Notes: generated by a model from the sequence alone, not told the origin. A stretch of 64,000 nucleotides of DNA from Streptohalobacillus salinus (GCF_003201605.1 NZ_QJJR01000001.1:124001-188000), one strand, 5' to 3'. Numbered from the stretch's first letter, positions 53,417 through 63,407 are shown. A program made the numbers and translations.

Positions 53417-54396
53417 TGAAACTTAACACAGCGGAATTATCGACGACAGCTTCACCGCATTTATTCTCTAGACGTAAAAGCGATTGGATTATGCAACAAG
53501 TGATCATTGCCTTGGTATTTCCGACCATTGCGGCGACCTATTTCTTTGGTTTTCGTGTCCTCTTAATGGTTCTTGTCGGTGTTGTATCGAGTGTTTTCTT
53601 TGAATATGCGTACCAAAAATATCGTAACATACCCAGCACGATTAGTGATTATAGTGCCGTTGTAACGGGGATGCTGATTGGGCTCAGTTTACCAGTCACT
53701 GCCCCGCTGTGGACGATAGTCATCGGGACAGCCTTCGCTATTTTGATTATTAAACAATTACCGGGTGGGATTGGTCGAAACGCTCTGAATCCAGCCGTTG
53801 CTGCTCGGGTTATGTTAAAGGTATTCTTTACCCCTTGGATAACGGATTGGGTTACACCTGGGGCTGATGCAGTGTCGACAGCAACCCCACTGGAATACAT
53901 CGGTCACTTTAGTAAATCCGTTTCGGCAGAGGTACCCAATTTGATGCAATTGTTTTTTGGCTTTGAGCTAGGGGGAAATGTTGGGGAGACGTCTAAGTTT
54001 GCCATTATATTAGGGCTTATCTATTTAGTTGTGAGAGGCATTATTAATTTCAAAATCCCGTTATTGTATGTAGTAACGGTCGCAGTGGTCACTGGATTGT
54101 ATAGTAGCTTTGATTTGACCTATATGATGACCCATGTCTTAAGCGGGACGCTAATTTTTGCTGCTACCTACATGGCAACTGATTATTCATCAGGGCCATT
54201 AACCCCTGATGGCAAGACGCTATTTGCGATCGGACTAGGTGTACTAACAGCTCTCTTTAGAATTCTTTTCAATTTCCCGGGTGGTGTTGGGTTTGCTATT
54301 CTTATTATGAACGCTTTAACCCCTGTGATTGACCGTTATTTAGCGCCGAGGATATATGGGCATAAAAAGCGGCCGAAAGTGCTGAAGACGACTTAA
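53416..54396 (+). CDS. rnfD: RnfD-like membrane flavoprotein subunit
   Basis: A 326-residue NqrB/RnfD family membrane protein with about nine helices. Conserved parts: ISDYSAVVTGMLIGLSLP, KQLPGGIGRNALNPAVAARV, the covalent-FMN motif STATP (Thr157 is the expected FMN-ester residue), and TDYSSGPLTPDGK near the end. The flavinylation enzyme ApbE is not in the window. ATG 53416 overlaps the rnfC stop (TGATG) with AAAGGAG 8 bases upstream, so the two are translationally coupled. No rnfG, E, A or B follows; the next genes are on the other strand. Confidence 0.9.
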   Translation: MKLNTAELSTTASPHLFSRRKSDWIMQQVIIALVFPTIAATYFFGFRVLLMVLVGVVSSVFFEYAYQKYRNIPSTISDYSAVVTGMLIGLSLPVTAPLWTIVIGTAFAILIIKQLPGGIGRNALNPAVAARVMLKVFFTPWITDWVTPGADAVSTATPLEYIGHFSKSVSAEVPNLMQLFFGFELGGNVGETSKFAIILGLIYLVVRGIINFKIPLLYVVTVAVVTGLYSSFDLTYMMTHVLSGTLIFAATYMATDYSSGPLTPDGKTLFAIGLGVLTALFRILFNFPGGVGFAILIMNALTPVIDRYLAPRIYGHKKRPKVLKTT

Positions 54397-54423
54397 AACG
54401 GCTATGAAGCCAAGTTAACAACT

Positions 54424-54462
54424 AAAAAAGACTCATTATCGCGGCAGCGATAATGAGTCTTT
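54424..54462 (-). terminator. terminator between rnfD and ptsI
   Basis: AAAGACTCATTATCGC and GCGATAATGAGTCTTT form a 16-bp stem. The T-run is good on the minus strand (for ptsHI) and short on the plus strand (for rnfCD). Confidence 0.85.
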
Positions 54463-54478
54463 AACTATTCGTTAATAA

Positions 54479-56194
54479 CTATTGGTTTGTTTTTGAGCGA
54501 ACAAATGCTTCAACTTCGTCAGCAGTACCCATGCTTAAGATTTCATCTTTGTAAGAAGCCATCTCTTCACGCGATAAATCTTTAATTTGTGTACGGGCCG
54601 GAAGAATTGAAGTAGCACTCATACTAAATTCATCTAAGCCGAAGCCAAGTAAGATTGGAATCGCGATGGAATCGCCAGCCATCTCACCACACATACCTGC
54701 CCATTTACCTTCAGCGTGAGCTGCTTCAATCACATTGTTCACGAGGGTAAGAATAGCTGGGTGATACGGTTGGTATAAGTATGAAACTTGTTCATTCATA
54801 CGGTCTGCAGCCATCGTGTATTGGATTAAATCATTGGTACCAATACTAAAGAAGTCAACTTCTTTTGCGAACTGACGTGCAATCACCGCTGTTGAAGGAA
54901 TCTCAACCATGATTCCGATTTCAATATCGTCTGAGACATCGACACCTTCACCTTTAAGGTTTGCTTTTTCTTCAAGGAGTAGTGCTTTTGCTTGACGGAA
55001 TTCATCCAATGTCGCAATCATTGGGAACATGATTTTAAGGTTACCGTAAACGCTTGCGCGCAGAAGGGCACGAAGCTGTGTACGGAAAATATCATCACGT
55101 TCTAGACATAAGCGAATGGCACGGAACCCTAGGAATGGATTCATTTCTTTCGGTAAATCAAGGTAGCTTAATTCTTTATCGCCACCGATATCTAACGTAC
55201 GGACAACGACAGGCTTATCACCCATTTGATCCAAGACTGATTTATACGCTTCAAATTGCTCATCTTCAGTCGGGAAATCGCTGTTACCCATGTACAAGAA
55301 TTCTGTACGATAAAGGCCAACCCCTTCACCACCATTATTTAATACACCTTCGACATCGTTCGGTGTACCAATGTTAGCGACAAGTTCAACGTGGGTGTTG
55401 TCTTTTGATAAGGTTGGTTCATTTTTAAGTTTTGCCCAAATTTCTTTTTGTTTCTCAAAGTCAACTTGTTTTTGTTTGTATGTTGCTAATTGCTCTTCAG
55501 TCGGGTTAATGATAACTTCACCATCCATACCATCGACCACAACAATATCGCCATCTTTAACATCTTCAGTGACTGTTTTTGTACCAACAACCGCTGGGAT
55601 TTCAAGAGAGCGTGCCATAATTGCTGAGTGTGATGTACGTCCACCAATGTTGGTGGTGAACCCTTTGACGAACTGTTTGTTTAACTGTGCAGTGTCTGAA
55701 GGGGTTAAATCTTCAGCGATGATCACTACTTCTTCATCAATAAGCGCAGGATCTGGGAAAGTAACTTGTAACAAGTGGGCCATCACACGTTTCGTTACGT
55801 CCTGAATATCAGCGGCGCGTTCACGCATGTATTCATTGTCCATCGCTTTGAACATATTAATAAACATTGTTGCAACTTCATCAAGCGCTGCTTCAGCGTT
55901 TACGTTTTCATTTTTGATTTTGTCTTCCATCGGTGTAATCAGTTCAGGATCACTTAACACAAGTAAATGTGCTGAGAAAATCTCTGCATGTTCATCACCA
56001 AGGGAACGACGTGCGTTCTCTTTAATGATTTCTAATTCTTTTTTTGAAACCGCAAGAGCGTCGTCTAAGCGCTTTACTTCTTTGTCGACATCGTCAACTT
56101 TCTTCGTCTCAAAAGAAAGATTGGGTGCTTCAAGGGTGTAAGCTTTAGCAATCGCGACACCATTAGATGCCGCGATTCCGTTTAATATAGTCAT
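54479..56194 (-). CDS. ptsI: phosphoenolpyruvate-protein phosphotransferase (PTS Enzyme I)
   Basis: A 571-residue cytosolic PTS Enzyme I. The N-terminal swivel domain has the phosphorylated His189 in [13 protein letters not shown]. The TIM-barrel PEP-binding domain has [48 protein letters not shown] and the catalytic Cys in [10 protein letters not shown]. It passes phosphate from PEP to HPr. It starts 8 bases after ptsH. Canonical length and full set of motifs. Confidence 0.98.
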   Translation of the reverse strand: MTILNGIAASNGVAIAKAYTLEAPNLSFETKKVDDVDKEVKRLDDALAVSKKELEIIKENARRSLGDEHAEIFSAHLLVLSDPELITPMEDKIKNENVNAEAALDEVATMFINMFKAMDNEYMRERAADIQDVTKRVMAHLLQVTFPDPALIDEEVVIIAEDLTPSDTAQLNKQFVKGFTTNIGGRTSHSAIMARSLEIPAVVGTKTVTEDVKDGDIVVVDGMDGEVIINPTEEQLATYKQKQVDFEKQKEIWAKLKNEPTLSKDNTHVELVANIGTPNDVEGVLNNGGEGVGLYRTEFLYMGNSDFPTEDEQFEAYKSVLDQMGDKPVVVRTLDIGGDKELSYLDLPKEMNPFLGFRAIRLCLERDDIFRTQLRALLRASVYGNLKIMFPMIATLDEFRQAKALLLEEKANLKGEGVDVSDDIEIGIMVEIPSTAVIARQFAKEVDFFSIGTNDLIQYTMAADRMNEQVSYLYQPYHPAILTLVNNVIEAAHAEGKWAGMCGEMAGDSIAIPILLGFGLDEFSMSATSILPARTQIKDLSREEMASYKDEILSMGTADEVEAFVRSKTNQ

Positions 56195-56201
56195 TGACTA
56201 A

Positions 56202-56471
56202 TTATTCTCCGAGTCCTGTTTCTTTAACAGTTTCGTAGATTGCATCGATTGCTTCGTTTTCATCAGAACCTTCAGCTACGATTTTAATTTCAGCATCCTT
56301 AGGGATACCTAGAGACATAACACCCATAATTGATTTTAAGTTTACTGACTTACCGTTGTACTCGACAGTAACGTCTGAAGCGAAGTTACCTGCTTTGTTT
56401 ACAAGCACTGTTGCTGGACGTGCGTGTACACCTGTTGAATCCGTAATTGTTATTGTTTTTTCAGCTGCCAT
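56202..56471 (-). CDS. ptsH: phosphocarrier protein HPr
   Basis: An 89-residue HPr with the Enzyme I phosphorylation site His16 (TGVHARPAT) and the regulatory HPr-kinase site Ser47 ([13 protein letters not shown]). Ser-phosphorylated HPr is the co-repressor of CcpA in this phylum, so it links to the cre-like sites in this window. One residue longer at the N-terminus than the B. subtilis protein. AGGAGG lies 9 bases before ATG 56471. An extended -10 TGGTATACT is near 56516-56511 on the minus strand. Confidence 0.98.
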   Translation of the reverse strand: MAAEKTITITDSTGVHARPATVLVNKAGNFASDVTVEYNGKSVNLKSIMGVMSLGIPKDAEIKIVAEGSDENEAIDAIYETVKETGLGE

Positions 56472-56697
56472 GAAAAAAACCTCCTAGTAATATTAGTTTA
56501 TTTATATTTAGTATACCATAACTTTCATTTTAATGGTTAACACCACTAAATATCAAGCTTTAAGACTTAAAAAAAAGAGAAACTTAACGTTTTATTTTTC
56601 CGCATCGTAACGGAAGAAATGAAAGAATGGTCAAAAACACTAGTACCATACCATGAACACGTTCGTTTGTAAATAAATAATTTAAGCGTTTCGCGCG

Positions 56698-57615
56698 TTA
56701 TAAAGTGGTCTCTACTACATCAATCTTAGGAAGAAGCGCTTCCACATCTTTTTTTGTGGCAAGGTCATGACTAAAGGCGGTAGCACTGCCTGAAGCAACA
56801 GCTAAACGGAAGCACTCATCATTGGAAAGCCCTTGTTCAATACCGGCTAAAAAGCCAGCAACCGTCGAATCTCCAGCACCTACAGTGTTGAGGACGTCAC
56901 CAACAGGTGCTTTCGCTGTATATGCCACGTCATCGTGTAAATAGACCGCTCCAGCGCCACCCATTGAAATCAGCACGTGAGTTATGCCTTCATTTAATAA
57001 TTTTTTCCCATAAGTAATCGCCTCAGCGGATGATGAAATCGTTGTATCATACAATTCCGCAAGTTCATGATGGTTCGGTTTGACTAAGAATAAAGGCGAA
57101 CCAATCATTGCTTTTAATGCTTCTGATGAAGTATCAAGAACAATCTTTACGTCGTGCTGATTGGCGGTTTTCACCATGGTTTTATAGAAATCATCGGGTA
57201 ATGCTTTAGCTAAGCTACCGGCTAACACGAGTGTATCATGGTCGGTGAGTTGCTCGATTTGATCAAGTAATTGTTGTTTATTTCGGTCACTAATGACGGG
57301 ACCTGGGCCATTAATTTCAGTTTCATCCGCTGCTTTTAACTTTAAATTGATCCGCGTGGTACCGTCTACCTCAATAAAGTCCGTTTTAATTGCTTCACTT
57401 TCTAGGGCATCTTTGATGAAGCTTCCGGTGAAGCCCCCGGTAAAGCCTAGGGCAGTCGAAGAAATACCGAGTGTTTTTAAAAGGCGTGAAACATTAATGC
57501 CTTTACCACCAGGGAAATAGTGAGGATTCTCACCACGGTTTAAGCCTCCAGCTGTAAAGTGATCAAGATGAAGAATATAATCGATTGACGGGTTTAATGT
57601 ACACGTATAAATCAT
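56698..57615 (-). CDS. fruK: 1-phosphofructokinase FruK
   Basis: A 305-residue PfkB/ribokinase-fold sugar kinase: TCTLNPSIDYILHLDHFTAGGLNR, FPGGKGINVSRLLKTLG, VLAGSLAKALP, and the catalytic segment NTVGAGDSTVAGFLAG (Asp base). It phosphorylates fructose 1-phosphate to fructose 1,6-bisphosphate. Related tagatose-6-phosphate kinases share the fold, but the FruR-FruK pair supports FruK. It overlaps the fruR stop by four bases (ATGA). No fructose PTS permease (fruA) follows, which is unusual. Confidence 0.92.
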   Translation of the reverse strand: MIYTCTLNPSIDYILHLDHFTAGGLNRGENPHYFPGGKGINVSRLLKTLGISSTALGFTGGFTGSFIKDALESEAIKTDFIEVDGTTRINLKLKAADETEINGPGPVISDRNKQQLLDQIEQLTDHDTLVLAGSLAKALPDDFYKTMVKTANQHDVKIVLDTSSEALKAMIGSPLFLVKPNHHELAELYDTTISSSAEAITYGKKLLNEGITHVLISMGGAGAVYLHDDVAYTAKAPVGDVLNTVGAGDSTVAGFLAGIEQGLSNDECFRLAVASGSATAFSHDLATKKDVEALLPKIDVVETTL

Positions 57616-58364
57616 GATTTAGCCACCTTTACTGTTGTTTGTTTTTCTAATCGCGTGCGCATGGATTTCGATAACTTATCAACAATGAATGTTGCTTCAT
57701 TAAGTGTAGCGATTTGATAACTGCTTTTTGTGTTAAGTTTTGTTTCATCCGCTAGAATGAAGCGCCGTTTTCCTTGTAATAATGCTTTATGTTTAATTTC
57801 TGCTTCTTCAGGATCGGGTGTAGAGTAACCGAACCGTTCATCAATTGCATTGGTTCCAATAAAACTTGCATCAAAGTGATACGCATTAAGTTGTTTTAAA
57901 GCAACTGTACCAACAATCGCTCCAGTCTTGTGTTTCACTTGTCCACCAATCAGGTAGGTTCTTATTTGGTAGCGTTCTAACTCGGGCAAATGCATTAAGC
58001 CATTTGTGATGACCGTAATGTTGCGATCTTTTAAATAAGGGATCATCGCATGCGTTGTGGTTCCTGCATCTAAGTAGATAACATCAAAGTCGTTAAGCTG
58101 ATCAGCTGCAACCTGTGCGATTTTTTGTTTTTCTCGGGTTTGTTGCCCGACTTTCTCTTGATAACTAGGTTCTGCATGTGTATCATTGATGCGCATGGCA
58201 CCGCCATGAACACGCTTTAATAAATCCTTTTTTTCAAGCTCACTTAAGTCACGGCGAATGGTTGATTCTGAAGCATCCATGAGATTGACTAATTCTTGAA
58301 TGGTAACCGATGCTTGCTTGTGCAACTGCTCAATAATTAAGGCATGGCGTTTAGCTGTTAACAT
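57612..58364 (-). CDS. DeoR family regulator of fructose utilisation (FruR-like)
   Basis: A 250-residue DeoR-type repressor: an N-terminal helix-turn-helix VTIQELVNLMDASESTIRRDLSELEKKDLLKRVHGGAM and a C-terminal phosphosugar sensor with VIYLDAGTTTHAM and TNGLMHL and FIGTNAIDERFGYSTPDPEEAEIK. It is the first gene of the fruR-fruK pair, AAGGAGG 9 bases before ATG 58364. The leader upstream (58429-58457) has several TGATT-type half-sites on the minus strand, possible operators. The inducer is probably fructose 1-phosphate by family analogy. Confidence 0.88.
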   Translation of the reverse strand: MLTAKRHALIIEQLHKQASVTIQELVNLMDASESTIRRDLSELEKKDLLKRVHGGAMRINDTHAEPSYQEKVGQQTREKQKIAQVAADQLNDFDVIYLDAGTTTHAMIPYLKDRNITVITNGLMHLPELERYQIRTYLIGGQVKHKTGAIVGTVALKQLNAYHFDASFIGTNAIDERFGYSTPDPEEAEIKHKALLQGKRRFILADETKLNTKSSYQIATLNEATFIVDKLSKSMRTRLEKQTTVKVAKS

Positions 58365-58535
58365 AGATGATGCCTCCTTCTACCAGTCATGATGTTTACT
58401 CTTTAAGTGTACGCTTAATCCGTCAAAAAATCAATCAAAATCATCCAAAAACAATCATAAAGTCGAATAATCGATCAATTTCTCGAAGGGATGATGAAAC
58501 CGTTTTAATAGTTTGGCTGGATCATAAAAATAAAC

Positions 58536-58565
58536 TTGCGTAAAACCATCTCCCTATGCTACATT
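58536..58565 (+). promoter_or_regulatory. promoter of secG
   Basis: TTGCGT (58536-58541), 18 bases and TACATT (58560-58565) with an upstream TGC (extended -10). Confidence 0.6.
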
Positions 58566-58634
58566 AATGATAGTGTCTTTTAAGATGTCGGTTAGATAAG
58601 ATTGATAAAGTTCGTTTAGGAGGTGTCGGCAACG

Positions 58635-58865
58635 ATGGAAGCTGTTGCGATTACATTAATTATTATTTCAGCACTTGTTCTTATTGGACTTGTAGTGATG
58701 CAGTCTGGTAAAGGAGAAGGCTTATCTGGGGCAATCTCAGGTGGGGCAGAACAACTCTTTGGCAAGAAAAAAGCGCGTGGGGTTGATGCAGTATTACAAA
58801 AAGCTACAATTATTGCCGCGGTTGTTTTCTTTGCGTTAACATTTGCGGTTGCTTATATTCTTTAA
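58635..58865 (+). CDS. secG: protein translocase subunit SecG
   Basis: A 76-residue membrane protein: first helix VAITLIIISALVLIGLVVMQ, the conserved loop SGKGEGLSGAISGGAEQLFGKKKARG, and a second helix. SecG accompanies SecYE in protein export. ATG 58635 is used, 9 bases after AGGAGGTG; the in-frame GTG 58623 overlaps that site. It begins the familiar secG-est-rnr-smpB series, but a strong terminator separates it from est. Confidence 0.95.
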   Translation: MEAVAITLIIISALVLIGLVVMQSGKGEGLSGAISGGAEQLFGKKKARGVDAVLQKATIIAAVVFFALTFAVAYIL

Positions 58866-58867
58866 TG

Positions 58868-58906
58868 AAAAGACTTCTTCATTTTTTCTATGAAGAAGTC
58901 TTTTTT
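58868..58906 (+). terminator. terminator after secG
   Basis: AAAAGACTTCTTCAT, a 7-base loop, ATGAAGAAGTCTTTT, then TT. Confidence 0.92.
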
Positions 58907-59087
58907 CCATTTATAGGGTAGCCATTGGTCAAAAGAGATGCAGGTTTATGAATGTTTTGATAAACTATTAATAGATGAGAAGCTCCCTAATGCGGATACG
59001 CATGGCTGAATCAATGACGAACGCAGTGAAATAAAAAGAGAAGTTAACCGTCTGAAAAGGTAGGTTTCTAAGGAGAGGGCGATCGAA

Positions 59088-59834
59088 ATGAAAATTAAAG
59101 AACCTGAACCATTTATGTTTAAAGGTGGAGAAAGAGCGGTATTATTATTACATGGGTTTACCGGTCATAGCGCCGATATGCGCATGCTCGGTCGATTCTT
59201 AGAGAAAAAAGGCTATACGGCTCATGGTCCGATTTACCGTGGGCATGGTAAAGCCCCTGAAGCCTTACTTGAAGGTTCAAAAGCGTTATGGTATGAAGAT
59301 GTCCTGCAAGCGTATCAATCCCTTAAAGATCAAGGGTATCAAAAAATTGCGGTTTTAGGCTTATCTTTAGGCGGTGTCTTATCGCTAAAGTTGTCAATAA
59401 ATAAACCAGTTGTTGGGGTTTCAACAATGTGCTCACCAATGTTTTTTGATAATGATTACCAAATGACGAAAGGGTTTCGTTATTTTGCGACAGAGTATAA
59501 AAAACACGAAGGGAAATCACAAGTGGCTGCTGAAGAGGAAGCGGATCAACTGGTGGAGGATGCGAAGCCTTTGTTTCAGGATCTAAACCAGTTGATTGAA
59601 GAAGTGAATCAGTCACTTGACCATATTTATACACCAACGCTTGTGATTCAAGCGCGAGATGATCGTATGATCAATACAAAGAGTGCTAACTATATTTACG
59701 ACCATGTTGAATCTGATCAAAAATCGATCAAGTGGTATGAAGAAGCGGGTCACGCGATCACGCTTGGTCCGAAACGCGAAGCAGTCCATGAAGATGTCTA
59801 TCAGTTTTTGGAAAGCTTGGATTGGGACAACTAA
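59088..59834 (+). CDS. est: alpha/beta-hydrolase carboxylesterase (YvaK/Est30 type)
   Basis: A 248-residue alpha/beta-hydrolase: oxyanion loop LLLHGFTGHS, nucleophile Ser93 in LGLSLGG, acid in QARDDRMI, and His in EAGHAITLG. The sequence and its position between secG and rnr equal Bacillus YvaK and Geobacillus Est30, cytoplasmic esterases of short-acyl substrates with unknown physiological role. AAGGAGAGGG precedes ATG 59088. rnr starts 53 bases after the stop. Confidence 0.92.
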   Translation: MKIKEPEPFMFKGGERAVLLLHGFTGHSADMRMLGRFLEKKGYTAHGPIYRGHGKAPEALLEGSKALWYEDVLQAYQSLKDQGYQKIAVLGLSLGGVLSLKLSINKPVVGVSTMCSPMFFDNDYQMTKGFRYFATEYKKHEGKSQVAAEEEADQLVEDAKPLFQDLNQLIEEVNQSLDHIYTPTLVIQARDDRMINTKSANYIYDHVESDQKSIKWYEEAGHAITLGPKREAVHEDVYQFLESLDWDN

Positions 59835-59887
59835 AATGACGATAAATTATGTTAACAGATGACGTTAACGTGGAAGAAGGTGAAGGT

Positions 59888-62194
59888 ATGCAAGATCAAT
59901 TAATGAAAGATATTATGACGTTAATGAAAGATGAAGCACAAAAACCACTGTCTGTTGAGGAGTTAAAAACAGCCTTATTTAAGGAAGCTTTATCAAGTGA
60001 TGAGTTAAAAGATTTAATGAAGGCCCTTAACACGTTAGAAGCAGAGGGTGAGTTATTGTTCACTCGCAAAAACAAGTATGTCTTACCAGAACGTGTCGGC
60101 CTCCTCAAAGGGCGTGTGCAAATGCACAAAAAAGGGTTTGCCTTTTTAATTCCTGAAGATGAAGAAACGAAAGATTTGTACATTCACCCAGATGACTTAA
60201 ATGGGGCGATGAATAATGATATCGTATTGGTACGTGCTTTAACTGAGTCAAGTGATCCTGGTGTACGGGTTGAAGGTGCGGTTGAGAAAGTGCTTGAACG
60301 AAACAGTACACGGATCATTGGTAATTATCTCGATAAGGGTAACTTTGGTTTTGTTGTTGCTGATGATAAGCGCATTCCTAATGATATCTTTATAAAAAAA
60401 GAGGATAGTATGGGCGCGGTGGAAGGCCATAAAGTCATTGTCCATGTCAAACAATTTCCAGAAGGCCAAAAATCTGCAGAAGGGGAAATAGTCGAAATTC
60501 TCGGTCATAAAAATGACCCCGGTATGGATATCATTTCAATCATTCATAAACATGACATTACGGTTGATTTCCCTAAAGACGTTTTAAAACAAGCAGAAGA
60601 AACGAAAGACACGATTGACGAGACAGATATAAAAGGGCGGAAAGACTTACGTCAAGAACAAATCATCACCATTGATGGTGCCGATGCGAAAGACTTAGAT
60701 GATGCTGTACGTGTCAAAAAACTTGATAATGGTAACTACTTATTGGGCGTTTACATTGCTGATGTGTCTTACTATGTCACCGAAGGTTCACCAATTGATG
60801 ACGAGGCATATAGTCGCGGAACCAGTGTTTATTTAGTCGATCGCGTTATCCCAATGATTCCACACCGGTTATCAAACGGGATTTGTTCACTCAATCCAGG
60901 CGTGGACCGTTTAACACTCGGTTGTGAAATGGAAATTGATCAACAAGGCCAAGTAATCAAACATGATATTTTTGAATCGGTGATTAATACCGATGCACGC
61001 ATGACCTATAAAGAAGTGAATCAAGTACTTGTAGAAAAAGATGAAGCGTTAAGGGAACAATTTGCACCACTTGTACCGATGTTTGAGATGATGGAGAATT
61101 TAGCAGCAGTTTTACGTGAAAAGCGTTTTGAACGTGGTGCGATCGATTTTGACTTTAAAGAAGCTAAAGTGATTGTTGATGATGCAGGTCATGCCGTTGA
61201 TGTTGCGCTTCGTGAGCGTTCCGTTTCTGAGCGATTAATTGAAGAGTTTATGTTGGCAGCTAACGAGACGATTGCCGAACACTTCCACTGGATGGATGTG
61301 CCCTTTATCCACCGGATTCACGAAGATCCGGATGAAGAGAAATTACAAAAGTTTTTCGAGTTCATTGGTCAATTTGGCTACAGTGTGAAAGGGACAGCCA
61401 ATGATATTCACCCCCAAGCTTTACAACAGGTGATTGATCAAGTAAAAGGTGAACAAGAAGAGATGATTATCTCTAAATTAATGTTGCGTTCAATGAAACA
61501 AGCGAAGTATGACCCGAAAAGTGTCGGTCACTTTGGTTTGGCTACTGATTTCTATACCCATTTCACTTCGCCAATTCGTCGATATCCAGATTTAATTGTT
61601 CATCGTCTGATTCGGACGTATTTGATTAATAATAAATTAGATGGCAAGACACAAAGTAAGTGGAAAGAAAAACTTCCGGAAATCGCTAAGCATACTTCGG
61701 AACGTGAGCGTGTCGCTGTAGATGCTGAACGTGAGACCGATGATTTGAAAAAAGCAGAGTATATGCAAGATAAGATCGGAGAAGAGTTTGAAGGTGTCAT
61801 CAGTTCTGTGACAAGCTTTGGTTTGTTTGTCGAATTAGACAATACCGTCGAAGGCTTGGTGCATGTCAGCGACCTGACCGATGATTATTATAATTACGAC
61901 GAAAAGAGCTATGCAATGATTGGTGAACGAACCGGAAATGTCTTCCGAATTGGTGATATGATTACGATTCGTGTCCAAGCAGTTAATTTAGAAGAACAAG
62001 CGGTTGACTTTGAGATTGTGGGTATGAAAAAGCCAACACGTAAACGACCAGAACGCAAAGGTTCAAAACCGCCGAAGAAAAAGTTAGATACGCAATCAAA
62101 AATGAAACAAAAAGCAAAAGAGAAGAAAACGAAGAAAAAAGGCCGCGCCGCTCCACCGAAAGCGGCAAGTAAAAAAAATAAAAAGAAAAAATAA
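59888..62194 (+). CDS. rnr: 3'-5' exoribonuclease RNase R
   Basis: A 768-residue RNase II-family enzyme. An N-terminal helix-turn-helix ([24 protein letters not shown]) is followed by two cold-shock domains ([18 protein letters not shown], and [16 protein letters not shown]), the RNB catalytic core with metal Asp residues in [14 protein letters not shown], an S1 domain ([30 protein letters not shown]) and a Lys/Arg-rich tail of about 55 residues. It degrades structured RNA and works with tmRNA-SmpB in non-stop mRNA decay. ATG 59888 was chosen for the GAAGGTGAAGG site; the frame extends 13 codons back. Confidence 0.96.
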   Translation: MQDQLMKDIMTLMKDEAQKPLSVEELKTALFKEALSSDELKDLMKALNTLEAEGELLFTRKNKYVLPERVGLLKGRVQMHKKGFAFLIPEDEETKDLYIHPDDLNGAMNNDIVLVRALTESSDPGVRVEGAVEKVLERNSTRIIGNYLDKGNFGFVVADDKRIPNDIFIKKEDSMGAVEGHKVIVHVKQFPEGQKSAEGEIVEILGHKNDPGMDIISIIHKHDITVDFPKDVLKQAEETKDTIDETDIKGRKDLRQEQIITIDGADAKDLDDAVRVKKLDNGNYLLGVYIADVSYYVTEGSPIDDEAYSRGTSVYLVDRVIPMIPHRLSNGICSLNPGVDRLTLGCEMEIDQQGQVIKHDIFESVINTDARMTYKEVNQVLVEKDEALREQFAPLVPMFEMMENLAAVLREKRFERGAIDFDFKEAKVIVDDAGHAVDVALRERSVSERLIEEFMLAANETIAEHFHWMDVPFIHRIHEDPDEEKLQKFFEFIGQFGYSVKGTANDIHPQALQQVIDQVKGEQEEMIISKLMLRSMKQAKYDPKSVGHFGLATDFYTHFTSPIRRYPDLIVHRLIRTYLINNKLDGKTQSKWKEKLPEIAKHTSERERVAVDAERETDDLKKAEYMQDKIGEEFEGVISSVTSFGLFVELDNTVEGLVHVSDLTDDYYNYDEKSYAMIGERTGNVFRIGDMITIRVQAVNLEEQAVDFEIVGMKKPTRKRPERKGSKPPKKKLDTQSKMKQKAKEKKTKKKGRAAPPKAASKKNKKKK

Positions 62195-62201
62195 GCGTTT
62201 A

Positions 62202-62246
62202 AACCACCAGTCCTCTTAACTAGAAGGAGCTGGTGGTTGTTTTTTG
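62202..62246 (+). terminator. terminator after rnr
   Basis: AACCACCAG and CTGGTGGTT outer stem with an inner TCCT/AGGA stem, followed by GTTTTTTG. Confidence 0.85.
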
Positions 62247-62483
62247 TGGAAGTGAGCAGTCAGCTATAATTGCAGCTACTGTAACGTTGACCTGTTCTGT
62301 TTTAATCAGCGTATCAAAAGTTATAGAGAGCTTTTAGATCTTTCGCTATCATCGGACATAGCCTAACTAAAGCAGTGATCCGTATGAAGCAGTGTGAAAA
62401 TAAAAAGCCTTCAGTATTTTCCGCTTGAACTAAATGTTGCTGTCAGTTGCACACACTACTTGGCAATGAATCGTAGGATGGGA
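62247..62483. other. non-coding stretch between rnr and the GNAT gene
   Basis: Together with flanking terminators this leaves about 360 bases without a supported gene. I see no tRNA, small-RNA core or reading frame with a ribosome site here; a 63-codon frame on the plus strand at 62394-62585 lacks one and runs into the GNAT gene. Confidence 0.5.
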
Positions 62484-62485
62484 AA

Positions 62486-62530
62486 AACAGCGTCCATTAA
62501 ACAATCGCGGATCCGACTGAATAATGGACG
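62486..62530 (-). terminator. probable terminator of the GNAT gene
   Basis: CGTCCATT and AATGGACG arms around 24 bases that contain the palindrome CGGATCCG; on the minus strand CTGTTTTT follows. Confidence 0.5.
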
Positions 62531-62555
62531 GTCGTCATCAGACTTAACGAAAGGC

Positions 62556-63407
62556 TTATTTATTTTTCAGCGAATAGCCGTGTAATTCCCAAGGGTCTTC
62601 GATTCGAAAAGCAGACAGATTAGGTATTGATTGGTACTGTTGAATGGTAAAGTCAAACCACGGGAGACGATCAGATTCATCACCAAGGTAATGTTGGACG
62701 GTATCAATGAGCCCAGGCACGGTGAAGAGATCGTCATAAGGGTACCGCACATGTGCGAGTTTTTCGCCTTTATAATCATTTTCAATCATTAAATAGCGAT
62801 CGAGTACGGGATGCTTAAAAATCCGCATTGAAGCTAATTTCCAATCAGGAAGAAGGGATTGATGATAAGGAAACGGATAGTAAGCTTCATAAGGAAACGC
62901 TGCAAGATTCAGGGTGGATAAGTGATTACGAACGTGCGTTTTTTCTTTTTGCAGCGAAACTTCACGCCACACCGATCCGATTGCCCCACCACTTGTTTTT
63001 AGGTTGAGACAAACAAAACTATGAAAGGTTTCAATGTAGGAAAAGTTGAGCTTTTCAAGTAACCGTTTCGCGGGAAGATTACTTGCTTGGGTGTAGCCGC
63101 CAAGAAATTGAATGTCGGTCTGTTTTTTTAAGTGGTCAACGATATGGATGAGTAATCGGGTCGGATAACCATTGTTACGTAATGTGCGTTCACTTCTAAG
63201 TCGACCAAGCATCACATTCCCACCAGGGAAATGGGTATAACCGGTCACGGCGGCCAAGGTGTCCTCAACAAATATACCGAATAAGTAATTGTTCGGTGGG
63301 GTAACGAGTCGCTCAAAAACAGTCAGCATGTAGTCATCTGCGATCCCAGTATCCATTTGTTGATATATCGTATAGTCAGATAAGTTAAGTGGGCGAATGA
63401 TTTCCAT
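62556..63407 (-). CDS. GNAT family N-acetyltransferase with C-terminal extension
   Basis: A 283-residue protein. The first about 145 residues are an acetyltransferase domain: IIRPLNLSDYTIYQQMD, FVEDTLAAVTGYTHFPGGNVMLGRLRSERTLRNNGYPTRLL (acetyl-CoA region) and TQASNLPAKRLLEKLNFSYIETFHSF. The remaining 140 residues (from about LQKEKTHVRNHL) are a less known second half, perhaps a degenerate second GNAT fold. The substrate is unknown. ATG 63407 has AAAGGAG 6 bases upstream; the earlier 15 codons are not needed. It splits the usual rnr-smpB neighbourhood. Confidence 0.82.
   Translation of the reverse strand: MEIIRPLNLSDYTIYQQMDTGIADDYMLTVFERLVTPPNNYLFGIFVEDTLAAVTGYTHFPGGNVMLGRLRSERTLRNNGYPTRLLIHIVDHLKKQTDIQFLGGYTQASNLPAKRLLEKLNFSYIETFHSFVCLNLKTSGGAIGSVWREVSLQKEKTHVRNHLSTLNLAAFPYEAYYPFPYHQSLLPDWKLASMRIFKHPVLDRYLMIENDYKGEKLAHVRYPYDDLFTVPGLIDTVQHYLGDESDRLPWFDFTIQQYQSIPNLSAFRIEDPWELHGYSLKNK

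Noticed and set aside
62394-62585. 63-codon forward frame between rnr and the GNAT gene
   Set aside because: No ribosome site, no recognisable protein features, and it overlaps the GNAT 3' end.
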